Assembly: GCA_938023035.1 (NCBI GenBank)
Contig: CALIDI010000042.1
Location: 1-64,000 of the forward strand
Length of the DNA: 64,000 bases
Direction of reading: 5' to 3'
Origin: an uncultured Leptolyngbyaceae cyanobacterium
Lineage (GTDB): Bacteria; Cyanobacteriota; Cyanobacteriia; Leptolyngbyales; Leptolyngbyaceae
Shown piece after piece: positions 49,864-57,977 of the stretch (the stretch's first letter is position 1; each line of letters opens with the position of its first letter). Below the pieces are notes generated by a model that was given only the letters and a program-made list of their open reading frames with translations, was not told the DNA's origin and ran no database searches. The translations under genes were made by a program, and so were the position numbers.

Positions 49864-50532
49864 GTGAAGCTTCTTCAATTCAGCACCTCTCACTATTGCC
49901 GCAAAGCTAGGCTGGCTCTTGGTTACAAGCAAATTGACTACACCGTCGAAAATCTCACACCGGGATTACACAGCCTGCGAATCAAACCATTGACGGGCCT
50001 GACGACTGTACCGGTTCTCTTGCCAGAGGCCGAAGCGCAGCCAACGGTGGTGGGTGACTCCAGTCAAATTTTTCATTTTCTAGAAAAATATAAGCCTGAC
50101 CCACCTCTAGTACCTGCTGACCCCACTCAACAGCGCCAAGCCTGGCTGTTGGAGGATTGGCTAGATGAAAGTATTGGCACGGCTACACGTTTTGTCTATT
50201 ACCAGTTTCGCGCGGGCGCTGGTAAAGCGATTGATCCATCCCTGATGAGCCAGGCGGTGATTGGGGTTGTGCGATGGCAGTATCAAATTAATTCTGCCAG
50301 TGTGGCATTGGCGGCGCAGCGTTTAGACCTAGCATTAGAGGTATTGGGCGATCGCTGGCAAACGGCCCCCTATCTGGTCGGCAATCGCCCAACCATTGCC
50401 GACCTAACGGCAGCAGCCTTGCTGAGTCCCCTAGCCTTGCTGCCCACCTATCGGCAGGGTTACCCGTGGGTGTTTGACCGGATTAAAGCGATTCACCAAC
50501 TGTGCCAAGAGCCTTTGCCACCAGGATTTTAA
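49864..50532 (+). CDS. Glutathione S-transferase family protein
   Basis: A 222-residue GST. The thioredoxin-like N-terminal domain opens KLLQFSTSHYCRKARLALGY, has TVPVLLPEAEAQ and then VVGDSSQIFHFLE (the glutathione-contact region). The alpha-helical C-terminal domain ends near YLVGNRPTIADLTAAALLSPL (the N-capping box). The likely start is the GTG at 49864, since an in-frame ATG upstream at 49753 adds residues overlapping the lipoprotein gene and lacking homology. Substrate unknown. Confidence 0.86.
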   Translation: MKLLQFSTSHYCRKARLALGYKQIDYTVENLTPGLHSLRIKPLTGLTTVPVLLPEAEAQPTVVGDSSQIFHFLEKYKPDPPLVPADPTQQRQAWLLEDWLDESIGTATRFVYYQFRAGAGKAIDPSLMSQAVIGVVRWQYQINSASVALAAQRLDLALEVLGDRWQTAPYLVGNRPTIADLTAAALLSPLALLPTYRQGYPWVFDRIKAIHQLCQEPLPPGF

Positions 50533-50723
50533 AGAGTAATGGGACTCTAAAGGGCAAAAGAGCAGGATTTGGATTTCTGTCGTTGAGTGTTTCATTTTCA
50601 GGTTTTAGTTGAGTTTTGCCAGGGAGGTTGCCTGGGTAGGTTAACCTATCAAATAGGGCTGACTCCCCTTAACCGGCATCCCCCAGATAAGACGGAAATC
50701 GTGGGTGCACGGGAGTGCGATCG

Positions 50724-50742
50724 CTCCAGAGCTTCTCTGGAG
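50724..50742 (+). promoter_or_regulatory. Perfect hairpin in the trpC leader
   Basis: CTCCAGAG (50724-50731), a three-base loop, then CTCTGGAG (50735-50742): an 8-bp perfect stem about 68 bases before the trpC start. It is followed by TAGGAGCTTTTGCC rather than a clean T-run. No Trp-rich leader peptide was found. Possible attenuator or RNA-stability element; I cannot decide. Confidence 0.35.
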
Positions 50743-50809
50743 TAGGAGCTTTTGCCCCATTAAATGGCCTTGATTGTTCCATCCTTGAACGCGTTTTCCA
50801 TCACTTCCC

Positions 50810-51697
50810 ATGCAGATTCGTCGGCGATCGCCTAATCCTAGTGTTTCTGTCCTTGACCTCAACTATGTGGTGCCAGTGCCAGATGCAAAACCACAGCACA
50901 TTCTTGAAGAAATTGTTTGGCATAAAGAAGTAGAGGTTGAGCGCTGGCGTGAGCAAGTTCCTCTCAATGACCTGAGGCAACGGGTGCAAGATTCACCCCC
51001 CGCAAAGGACTTCTTGCAAGCGCTGCGCCAAGGAAAAACCCAACCCGCCGTGATCGCAGAGGTAAAAAAGGCGTCTCCCAGCAAAGGGGTGATTCGGGCT
51101 GATTTTGACCCGGTGGCAATCGCCCAGTCCTACGCATCAGGGGGGGCCAGTTGTCTTTCAGTGCTGACCGATCAACGCTTCTTTCAAGGCAGTTTTGAAT
51201 ACCTATCTCAGATTCGCGCCGCTGTTGACTTGCCTTTACTCTGTAAAGACTTTATTCTGTACCCCTATCAGATGTACCTAGCACGGGCCAATGGGGCCGA
51301 TGCGATTCTACTAATTGCGGCAATTTTGCCCGACAAAGATCTGAAATATTTCTTAAAGATTGTGCGAACGCTGGGCATGACCGCGTTAGTAGAAGTGCAT
51401 ACCCTGGCAGAATTTGATCGCGTCTTGGCCTTAGATGAGGTTGAGCTGATTGGGATCAATAACCGTAACTTGCAGGATTTCTCTGTTCATTTGCAGACGA
51501 CTTGCGACTTGTTATCTCAGCGTCGCGACCAGCTTCAGGCTCGCTCCCTGCTGGTTGTGAGTGAGTCGGGGCTACACACTCCAGCCGATCTTCAACAAGT
51601 GGCTGATGCTGGGGCAAAGGCCGTGCTAATTGGTGAAGCCTTGATGAAACAGCCAGAGCCGGGTGTGGCTTTGCAACAGTTGTTTGAGTCTGCTTAG
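50810..51697 (+). CDS. trpC: Indole-3-glycerol phosphate synthase
   Basis: TrpC closes the indole ring of tryptophan from carboxyphenylamino-deoxyribulose phosphate. The 295-residue (beta/alpha)8 barrel has [61 protein letters not shown] and [16 protein letters not shown], with the catalytic Lys/Glu residues in these blocks. N-terminus [18 protein letters not shown] is typical of cyanobacterial members. ATG at 50810. It stands alone, not in a trp operon. Confidence 0.96.
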   Translation: MQIRRRSPNPSVSVLDLNYVVPVPDAKPQHILEEIVWHKEVEVERWREQVPLNDLRQRVQDSPPAKDFLQALRQGKTQPAVIAEVKKASPSKGVIRADFDPVAIAQSYASGGASCLSVLTDQRFFQGSFEYLSQIRAAVDLPLLCKDFILYPYQMYLARANGADAILLIAAILPDKDLKYFLKIVRTLGMTALVEVHTLAEFDRVLALDEVELIGINNRNLQDFSVHLQTTCDLLSQRRDQLQARSLLVVSESGLHTPADLQQVADAGAKAVLIGEALMKQPEPGVALQQLFESA

Positions 51698-52184
51698 AGG
51701 GGTCTGTCAATGTTTCGGATGATTTTTCTGCCGCTTGTGCCGCTGTCTGCACCTTTCTGGTCTTTTGGTTGACTCAACCTTTGCAGGTTCGTCAAGGGTG
51801 GGGTTCCCTAAGGAGAATGAATTATGCACAATGGCGGATTGTAGGGTGGAAAACCTGCACTAGAAGCCATTTTTAACTTTTTATTTTGAATGAGTTCTGA
51901 TTTTGAGGAGACTCGTTTGGCCATTTTAGTAAGAACAGGGGTAGTCCTATTTCTTAAAAGATGGAGAATAATCGCGCGTTTCTAGCCGCTTTTCAGCAAG
52001 CGTTTGCCAGTTCGAGGTTATTTTGCTCTGTCCTTATACATAAGGATACATAAGGGCACACCAGAGCAGTTCTCTGTCCCCTTTATTGCCCGCTCAGGCT
52101 GATATCAAAAGCCTGAAAACCCGTTGTTTCAGAGCCTCGGCTCAACCATTGTTGATTTCGTACTCTTTACCCCAGGTTGCTTCT
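51698..52184. other. Intergenic region, nothing recognised
   Basis: Tiny frames exist (for example one starting MNYAQWRIVGWK at about 51825 behind AAGGAGAATG) but none is convincing. ATACATAAGG occurs twice in tandem-like spacing near 52037-52060. Confidence 0.4.
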
Positions 52185-52463
52185 ATGGAACCCATCCCTC
52201 TCCCTTCCCATATTCACTATGAGTTACTGTTGCAACTGCTAGAGCGCCAGACGATGTTGGCCGTTGGGCGCAAGACTTTAATGCAAGAGCAGGTGCATGA
52301 GCTGATTATTACTCTGCGCAAGGCAATTGCGCAGCAGCGCCAACTTGAAGAAACCTGCGAACGTCAGCACATCCCGATCGATTATCGCTGGTCCTTAAAT
52401 GGAGCGGAGCAGACAACTGTTGCTGTCACAACCGAGGATTTGGGTGCAGGTGAAGAAACTTAA
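52185..52463 (+). CDS. Small conserved cyanobacterial protein (DUF5340-like)
   Basis: A 92-residue protein beginning MEPIPLPSHIHYELLLQLLE, with QEQVHELIITLRKAIAQQRQ and WSLNG, resembling the cyanobacterial DUF5340 group. The ATG at 52185 is chosen over an in-frame start 33 codons upstream. Function unknown. It is followed by a hairpin with a T-run and then the coiled-coil gene. Confidence 0.7.
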   Translation: MEPIPLPSHIHYELLLQLLERQTMLAVGRKTLMQEQVHELIITLRKAIAQQRQLEETCERQHIPIDYRWSLNGAEQTTVAVTTEDLGAGEET

Positions 52464-52468
52464 ATAAT

Positions 52469-52500
52469 CTCCCGTCGGGCGATCGCTACGGAGGTTTTTT
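52469..52500 (+). terminator. Probable factor-independent terminator after the DUF5340-like gene
   Basis: An imperfect stem (CTCCCGT ... ACGGAG, with a bulged C) around a loop containing GCGATCGC, followed by six T at 52495-52500. Confidence 0.55.
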
Positions 52501-52577
52501 CGAATCCAGATCGTTTAATCTGGTAAGCACTTTTTCGTTAGCGATGACGATTTCACAAAGCGCGAGACCATCCAGCG

Positions 52578-53963
52578 ATGGAGCACGACTTGCTGACCGA
52601 CTTAGATACAATAGCGGAGCGTAGCCCCCTTGAAGCCCAGGCTCAGAATCTGCCTGAAGCGGAATGGCTCCCTCTACAGCTTGTTCTGCCCTTACCTGAT
52701 TTTGATGGCAGTGAGACCTTTGCTCAGCCAGCCGGAAAGCCCAGTGGAGGCAATTGTCGCGGACGCTCCCGCGACGACACCGGGTCAGAAATCTCCCCCC
52801 AGCAACAGCAGAAATTGCTAGCTGAACTGCTGCAATTGCGCGCTCAGGCTCACAGTCAAGTCTCTCGCATTCGTAGCCTGGAGCAAGCTCTTGATCAATC
52901 GCTGGCCCATCTCAAGGAGTTACGCCAACAACTGATCGACCAGCAATTTTTAGAAGATCATTTGGCCGCAACCGAAGAAATTGCCAATATTCAGCAGCAA
53001 GCGATTCATCAACTGAAGGCTCAACTTGCAGCCAAGCAACAGATCATTGAGGCTGATCAAACTGAGCTGAGGCAACAGCGGCAGGAATTACAGGTTGCCT
53101 GGCAACGGCTGCAAGAGGCCGGAATATCTGTAGACTTGCCCGGGCACGGGCGGTCAAAGATCAACCCCAACCTAGTTCCCCTGACAGATTACCCGCTGGA
53201 GCCATCCACCCTAGAGACGCTGCTAGCCCGGCAACGGCAGTATATTGCCGAGCTAGAGGCAGCGGCGGCCCTGCGGGCAGGCTGGGAAACGTCTCTGATT
53301 GAGATGCTGGTTAGTACTCAAACAACTCTTACAACTCTGGGAGAGATTTCAGATCTGGCACCTGGAGAGTCGCCTGACTCCGTGTCGGATCTGTTGGCGC
53401 AACTGACCCACTGTCTGTCGGGTTTGGCACAATCTCTGGAACAGGCTCCCCTGGTTAAGCAGCACAGTGCCAGTTCTCCTATCTCTGCGCAGGAATTAAT
53501 TGAGGCTCAAAAACGCATTGGCGAATTAGAAACCCAACTGGCTCATCAGGAGACTGCTCGGGTGTTGCTGCAACACACCTACCAGGAGATAGAAACCGAC
53601 CGTAATCGCCAGCGTCAGCGATTACAAGACTTAGAAGCCCAGGTCGCCGAAATGCAGGAGCAGATTTTACATCAGGCTCAGCAAGCCAGCGAATATGAAA
53701 CAGCAGTACAGCACTGGAAGGATCGATATGTTGGAAACTATCAACAGATCCAGCAATTGAGGCAAGTTTTAGAAGCGACGCTGCCCGTTCTTCCTCCTGA
53801 GGTTGAGGCGATTCTCGCAACCCTAGAGGTAAGTCGGCTATCTGCGATTGATCAAAATTCTGCCTCGGCATTGGTACCCGCCCGCTTTAACCGCGAATCA
53901 CAGCTTGATCTGCCCGAGTTTCTTTTGCGGCGGCGTCGCTACAAAGCACAACGCCTATCCTAA
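52578..53963 (+). CDS. Coiled-coil protein, unknown
   Basis: A 461-residue protein, Gln/Leu/Glu/Ala-rich with heptad-like stretches (LLAELLQLRAQAHSQVSRI, DQSLAHLKELRQQLIDQQF, HQLKAQLAAKQQIIEADQ) over most of its length. The C-terminus is basic (LRRRRYKAQRLS). There is no enzymatic motif. A structural or scaffolding role is inferred only from the coiled-coil content. Confidence 0.75.
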   Translation: MEHDLLTDLDTIAERSPLEAQAQNLPEAEWLPLQLVLPLPDFDGSETFAQPAGKPSGGNCRGRSRDDTGSEISPQQQQKLLAELLQLRAQAHSQVSRIRSLEQALDQSLAHLKELRQQLIDQQFLEDHLAATEEIANIQQQAIHQLKAQLAAKQQIIEADQTELRQQRQELQVAWQRLQEAGISVDLPGHGRSKINPNLVPLTDYPLEPSTLETLLARQRQYIAELEAAAALRAGWETSLIEMLVSTQTTLTTLGEISDLAPGESPDSVSDLLAQLTHCLSGLAQSLEQAPLVKQHSASSPISAQELIEAQKRIGELETQLAHQETARVLLQHTYQEIETDRNRQRQRLQDLEAQVAEMQEQILHQAQQASEYETAVQHWKDRYVGNYQQIQQLRQVLEATLPVLPPEVEAILATLEVSRLSAIDQNSASALVPARFNRESQLDLPEFLLRRRRYKAQRLS

Positions 53964-54188
53964 ATCATTTTCTGGATGTCTTGAATTGACTAGTCCGAAG
54001 GGATTCCCAATCCATGGCAAAGGTAGTAATGTTTTCATACATTCTCAGGCATTTGCGCCCTGGAATTTCAATTTTATCCAAGTCTAAAACTGGAGCTTTG
54101 TCTGTGGAAACACAACAGGTTGCGATTTGGACTTGGCCTGTGCCCTAGTGTGAGGGGCGGTTTTTGCCGAGTTGTCTGATTTTGTTGC

Positions 54189-56138
54189 ATGACCCCACTG
54201 TTTGATTTGCCCCCTGAATGGAATCTTTCTCGACGAACTGTTCTCAAACTTTTTGGAGCCGGGGCTTTAGCTGGGGGCCTAGGCTACTCGCGTCTGAGCA
54301 AGCCAAAACCTAGCATTTATCAGCAGGATACGCTCACGCTGCCAAGCCAACTGGAGCAGCCTCGCCACGTGGTGGTGGTGGGTGGTGGGTTAGCTGGGCT
54401 GGCCTGCGCCTACGAGCTTTGTCAGCGGGGGTTTCAAGTCACCCTACTGGAGCGATCGCCCCAGCTAGGCGGTAAAATTGCCAGTTGGGATATTACGGTG
54501 AATGGAGAGCCTTTCCGGATGGAGCATGGCTTCCATGGCTTTTTTCCCCAGTATTACAACCTCTGGAGCCTGGTTCAGGAGCTACAGATTCGAGAAAACT
54601 TTAAGTCGCTTAATTACTACTCGGTGGTTTACAAGGGCGATCGCTACAAACCAGAAGTCTTTCGTCCCAGCCATTCTGCCTTTCCCTGGAATATTGTCGA
54701 TCTGGCGATTTCGTCAACAAACCGCCTCAAGTGGGGGCTAAACCTGACAAAATCTTCCCACTGGCAGGTTTTTCGAGAAATTAGTGGGTTCAATCCGGCG
54801 CATAGCTATCAACGGTTGGATCAGCTATCTGTTGCAGAGTGGGTCAGTCAAGATTTTCCACGCGGGTTGTATGACCTTTATTTTCTGCCCTTTGCAAAAT
54901 CCAGCTTAAATGCACCGGATACGATGAGCGCGGGCGAACTCATGCAATTCTTCCACTTCTACTTTTTTGGCAACCCGGAGGGGTTAGCCTTTAATGGCAC
55001 TTGCCAGGATATGGGCCGGAGCTTAGTGGAACCCATTGCCCGCTACATTACGGAGCATGGTGGCACAATCGTGACAGAAGCCGCTGTGAGTAACATCTAC
55101 TGGGAGCAAGGCAAGGTGACGGCTTTAGACTATCAGACTCATGGGGCTACCGATGCTGTTCCTTTCTGGGTGGAGGCCAATGCCGTGTTGAACGCTGCCG
55201 CTGAGCCGCGTTTTTTTGGCGGTGGAGATGCGGTTTATCTGTTGGCGGAAAGTCAGCAAGAAGCGCTTTCCCTCAGTTGTACCCATCAGGGTTGTACTGT
55301 ACACCCCGATGCCACAGGCCGTTTCCACTGTCCCTGTCATGGGGCAATGTACAACGCCCAGGGCAAAGTGCTGCGTGGCCCTGCTCAGCAGGATCTCCGC
55401 CGGTACAAGGTTCTGGCACAGCAGGGCGATCGCCTCCAGTTGGTGGCGGCCAATCCAAATCCTGGCCAAACCCTTACCGTTACCGCTGATTATTTTGTGC
55501 TGGCGGCGGATGTGATTGGGATGCGCCATCTGGCGAACCTGATGACGGGTGCTGTGCCCCTAGAGTTGCAAACTCGCTTAACCCAGTTGCCAGTTGCCGA
55601 CCCCTTTGCCGTGTGTCGCTTTTGGTTTGATCGTGACTTTGAGTGGGAGCATAGCTGGTTCACTTCCCTGTCAGGCTATCGGCTGACGGATAGTATTACC
55701 CTATACCATCGCATTCAAGAGGACTACATTGACTGGGCCAAACGAACTGGCGGTAGCGTTGTTGAGCTCCATGCCTACTGCTATAAGGAAAAGGAATTTC
55801 CGACCCAGGAAGCGGTGTTAACCACTTTTGAGCACGAACTTTACGATATTGTTCCTAGTTTGCGGGAGGCCAGGCTCCTGCATCGCGAGTTGGTGAATCA
55901 GAAGAATTTTTCGGGTTACCCACCCGGCAGTTACGGCGATCGCCCTGCAACCGAGTCGGGTGCCCCGAATCTCTTCTTTGCCGGAGACTGGGTGAAAATG
56001 CCCTTTCCTTCAGGATTGATGGAGCGCGCGATCAGCAGCGGCTTGCTGGCCAGCAATGCAATTTTGCATCAGGAAGGTCTCCAACGACGCACCCTCCTGA
56101 CAGTACGCCCCCAGGGAATGCTGTCCCTGCTTGCGTAA
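54189..56138 (+). CDS. FAD-dependent carotenoid desaturase with embedded Rieske domain (CruE/CrtU- or Sll0254-like)
   Basis: A 649-residue enzyme. The N-terminus has SRRTVLK plus a hydrophobic Gly/Ala stretch (LFGAGALAGG), like a twin-arginine signal. FAD binding is shown by VVVVGGGLAGLACAYELC (61-78) and the C-terminal NLFFAGDWVKMPFPSGLMER. Inside, a Rieske [2Fe-2S] motif C364-T-H366 ... C381-P-C-H384 (SLSCTHQGCTVHPD ... FHCPCHGA) is inserted. This combination matches the desaturase/methyltransferase CruE (Synechococcus PCC 7002) and Synechocystis Sll0254, for which lycopene cyclase/dioxygenase was proposed. Which reaction it performs here cannot be told from sequence. The Rieske oxygenase 567 bases downstream supports carotenoid aromatic-ring chemistry. 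Confidence 0.75.
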   Translation: MTPLFDLPPEWNLSRRTVLKLFGAGALAGGLGYSRLSKPKPSIYQQDTLTLPSQLEQPRHVVVVGGGLAGLACAYELCQRGFQVTLLERSPQLGGKIASWDITVNGEPFRMEHGFHGFFPQYYNLWSLVQELQIRENFKSLNYYSVVYKGDRYKPEVFRPSHSAFPWNIVDLAISSTNRLKWGLNLTKSSHWQVFREISGFNPAHSYQRLDQLSVAEWVSQDFPRGLYDLYFLPFAKSSLNAPDTMSAGELMQFFHFYFFGNPEGLAFNGTCQDMGRSLVEPIARYITEHGGTIVTEAAVSNIYWEQGKVTALDYQTHGATDAVPFWVEANAVLNAAAEPRFFGGGDAVYLLAESQQEALSLSCTHQGCTVHPDATGRFHCPCHGAMYNAQGKVLRGPAQQDLRRYKVLAQQGDRLQLVAANPNPGQTLTVTADYFVLAADVIGMRHLANLMTGAVPLELQTRLTQLPVADPFAVCRFWFDRDFEWEHSWFTSLSGYRLTDSITLYHRIQEDYIDWAKRTGGSVVELHAYCYKEKEFPTQEAVLTTFEHELYDIVPSLREARLLHRELVNQKNFSGYPPGSYGDRPATESGAPNLFFAGDWVKMPFPSGLMERAISSGLLASNAILHQEGLQRRTLLTVRPQGMLSLLA

Positions 56139-56287
56139 ACCTTTTGGTATAGAGTTATAGCCCAGCTCAGAAAGCTGAAGACAAAACCCTATGCTCAACT
56201 ATCGATGCTGGGTCGGCTTTCTGGCTCGCTGTCGCCAGGAGAAACATCGCGACGATTGGACAAGTAGATATCCTTAGGATAAACACA

Positions 56288-56626
56288 ATGCGCATCCTTC
56301 CTGTATTACTAGCCACTGACCTAACTGCTAGTTTTGGAATGGTCAGGCCAGCCCCCAGTTCTGCCCAGGAAATCAGTGGCTGCTCAGCCCGCTTGACTGC
56401 TCGCGACCCGCGTTCCCAAATCAATGTGCGCACAGGAGCGGGGACAGGCTATCCTGCTCCCAGCTATGGCCCAGTCGGCGATCAGGTGCAGATTATGCGC
56501 GGCAGTGTTGATGGGTTTGTGATTTCAACTGACCACAACGGTGCCAGATGGTTCAAAGTCCGGTTTCCCAAATCGCGAGTGGTTGGCTGGGTGCGGTGCG
56601 ATTTGATCGGCAACTTCACTTGTTAA
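56288..56626 (+). CDS. Secreted SH3-domain (SH3b) protein
   Basis: A 112-residue protein with a weak N-terminal hydrophobic segment (MRILPVLLATDLTASFGM) and a bacterial SH3-type domain (INVRTGAGTGYPAPSYGP, VGDQVQIMRGS, WFKVRFPKSRVVGWVR). Cysteines at GCSAR, RCDLI and FTC. Such domains bind peptidoglycan or peptides. It lies between the two carotenoid-type genes on the same strand; a functional link is not evident. Confidence 0.75.
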   Translation: MRILPVLLATDLTASFGMVRPAPSSAQEISGCSARLTARDPRSQINVRTGAGTGYPAPSYGPVGDQVQIMRGSVDGFVISTDHNGARWFKVRFPKSRVVGWVRCDLIGNFTC

Positions 56627-56737
56627 GTTCAAATATCAATTAAATTTCAGATATCGAAGAATTTCTGGTCTTTGGTATGCGTCCTTTCCCTGTGACTCCG
56701 GCTATTGCCTACCCCAGTTCGGATAGTGAGCGTGTCT

Positions 56738-57793
56738 ATGAATGCCCCGATCTCTGCCAACGTCAACTTTGATATCCGGCAAGCGGCGACTAACCTCAAC
56801 CACTGGTATGTGGTCGCCGCTAGTGCGGAGGTAAAAACGCAGCCCCTAGGGGTCACTCTGTGGCAACGAGCGATCGCCCTCTATCGTGACAGTCAGGGCC
56901 AGATTCATGCGCTGGAAGACGCCTGCCCTCATCGGTATGTCAAACTCAGCGATGGCTGTGTAGTTGGCAATTATCTGGAATGTGCTTACCATGGCTGGCA
57001 AATTAATACCCAGGGGCAATGCGCCCATGTGCCCTACCTGGAGCCTCGGCAAAAACTCCCCAACTGCCAGGTTAAAACCTATCCGGTAAAGGAGCAGGAT
57101 GGCTTTATCTGGCTATTTCCGGGTGATTCAGCTCTGGCCAGCCAGGTTGAACCCATGGGTATTCCCGAATGGGATCACTTAAATTGGATTGCTTCCTACA
57201 CGCTGATTGATACGCGTTCCCATTTCTCTTACCTGATTGAGAACCTGATGGACATGTATCACGGGCATCTCCACGATAACTGGCAAGCCTGGAGCGGGGC
57301 GGTTTTAGAGAGCCTAGAGGAGACGGGCGATCGCGTCGATGCCCATTACCAGGCGCAGAATTATTACCGGATTAATCAAATCTGGTCGGTTTCACAACTC
57401 TTCATCCCCGCCCTACGCCAGTTACATCCAGATCCTTTGGATGTCAGCTATGTCTATCCCCACTGGCGATCGCGTCTAGGGGATGACTTTAAAATCTACT
57501 GCCTGTTCTGCCCGGTTAGCCCCCGCCATACCCGCGCTTACCTCGTGCATTTTACTTCCCTCAATGCTTTTCATCGGCTCCACAAGCTGCCGCTTTGGTT
57601 TCGCCGCTTTGTCAAGAATCGGATGTTTAACTCCGCCAAAAAGTTACTGGAAGGTTTGGTCGAGCAGGATATTCGTATGATTGAGCAGGAGCAACAGGCT
57701 TATCTGGCGAATCCTCATCAGCGCCCCCATGAGTTAAACCGTGCTCTGGTGAGCGTGCAACGGTTGATTCGGTACCAGGCAGAAAAACCTTGA
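56738..57793 (+). CDS. Rieske-type oxygenase (CruH-like)
   Basis: A 351-residue protein with a Rieske [2Fe-2S] domain (C63-P-H65 ... C82-x-x-H85: DACPHRYVKLSDG and LECAYHGW) near the N-terminus and a ring-hydroxylase-like catalytic domain (ENLMDMYHGHLHDNWQ holding Asp/His ligands for mononuclear iron). The ATG at 56738 (MNAPISANVNFDIRQ) is chosen; an upstream TTG adds eleven residues without homology. Near the FAD/Rieske desaturase gene it fits CruH, which acts after CruE in synechoxanthin synthesis. Alternative: another Rieske monooxygenase such as a chlorophyll- or sterol-type enzyme. Confidence 0.65.
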   Translation: MNAPISANVNFDIRQAATNLNHWYVVAASAEVKTQPLGVTLWQRAIALYRDSQGQIHALEDACPHRYVKLSDGCVVGNYLECAYHGWQINTQGQCAHVPYLEPRQKLPNCQVKTYPVKEQDGFIWLFPGDSALASQVEPMGIPEWDHLNWIASYTLIDTRSHFSYLIENLMDMYHGHLHDNWQAWSGAVLESLEETGDRVDAHYQAQNYYRINQIWSVSQLFIPALRQLHPDPLDVSYVYPHWRSRLGDDFKIYCLFCPVSPRHTRAYLVHFTSLNAFHRLHKLPLWFRRFVKNRMFNSAKKLLEGLVEQDIRMIEQEQQAYLANPHQRPHELNRALVSVQRLIRYQAEKP

Positions 57794-57977
57794 GTCCTAT
57801 GTTTAATTTAAAGCTTAAATAAACCTTACAGTTTAAGTTCGAGATCACTCTGGCTTTTACTGCAATCCAAAAACCAAAATGAGGGTTGCCTGTGCACAAC
57901 CCTCCCCCTAGCAATTTGCCGGAATTCAAATTTGAGAGAACCCCCTCACCCCGCTTTGCCAGGTCAGATCTCGTGCC

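Noticed and set aside
49556-49867. A 103-residue frame upstream of the GST
   Set aside because: It has no recognisable homology and a Pro/Ser-rich tail; the lipoprotein frame inside it has a clear lipobox and is better supported.
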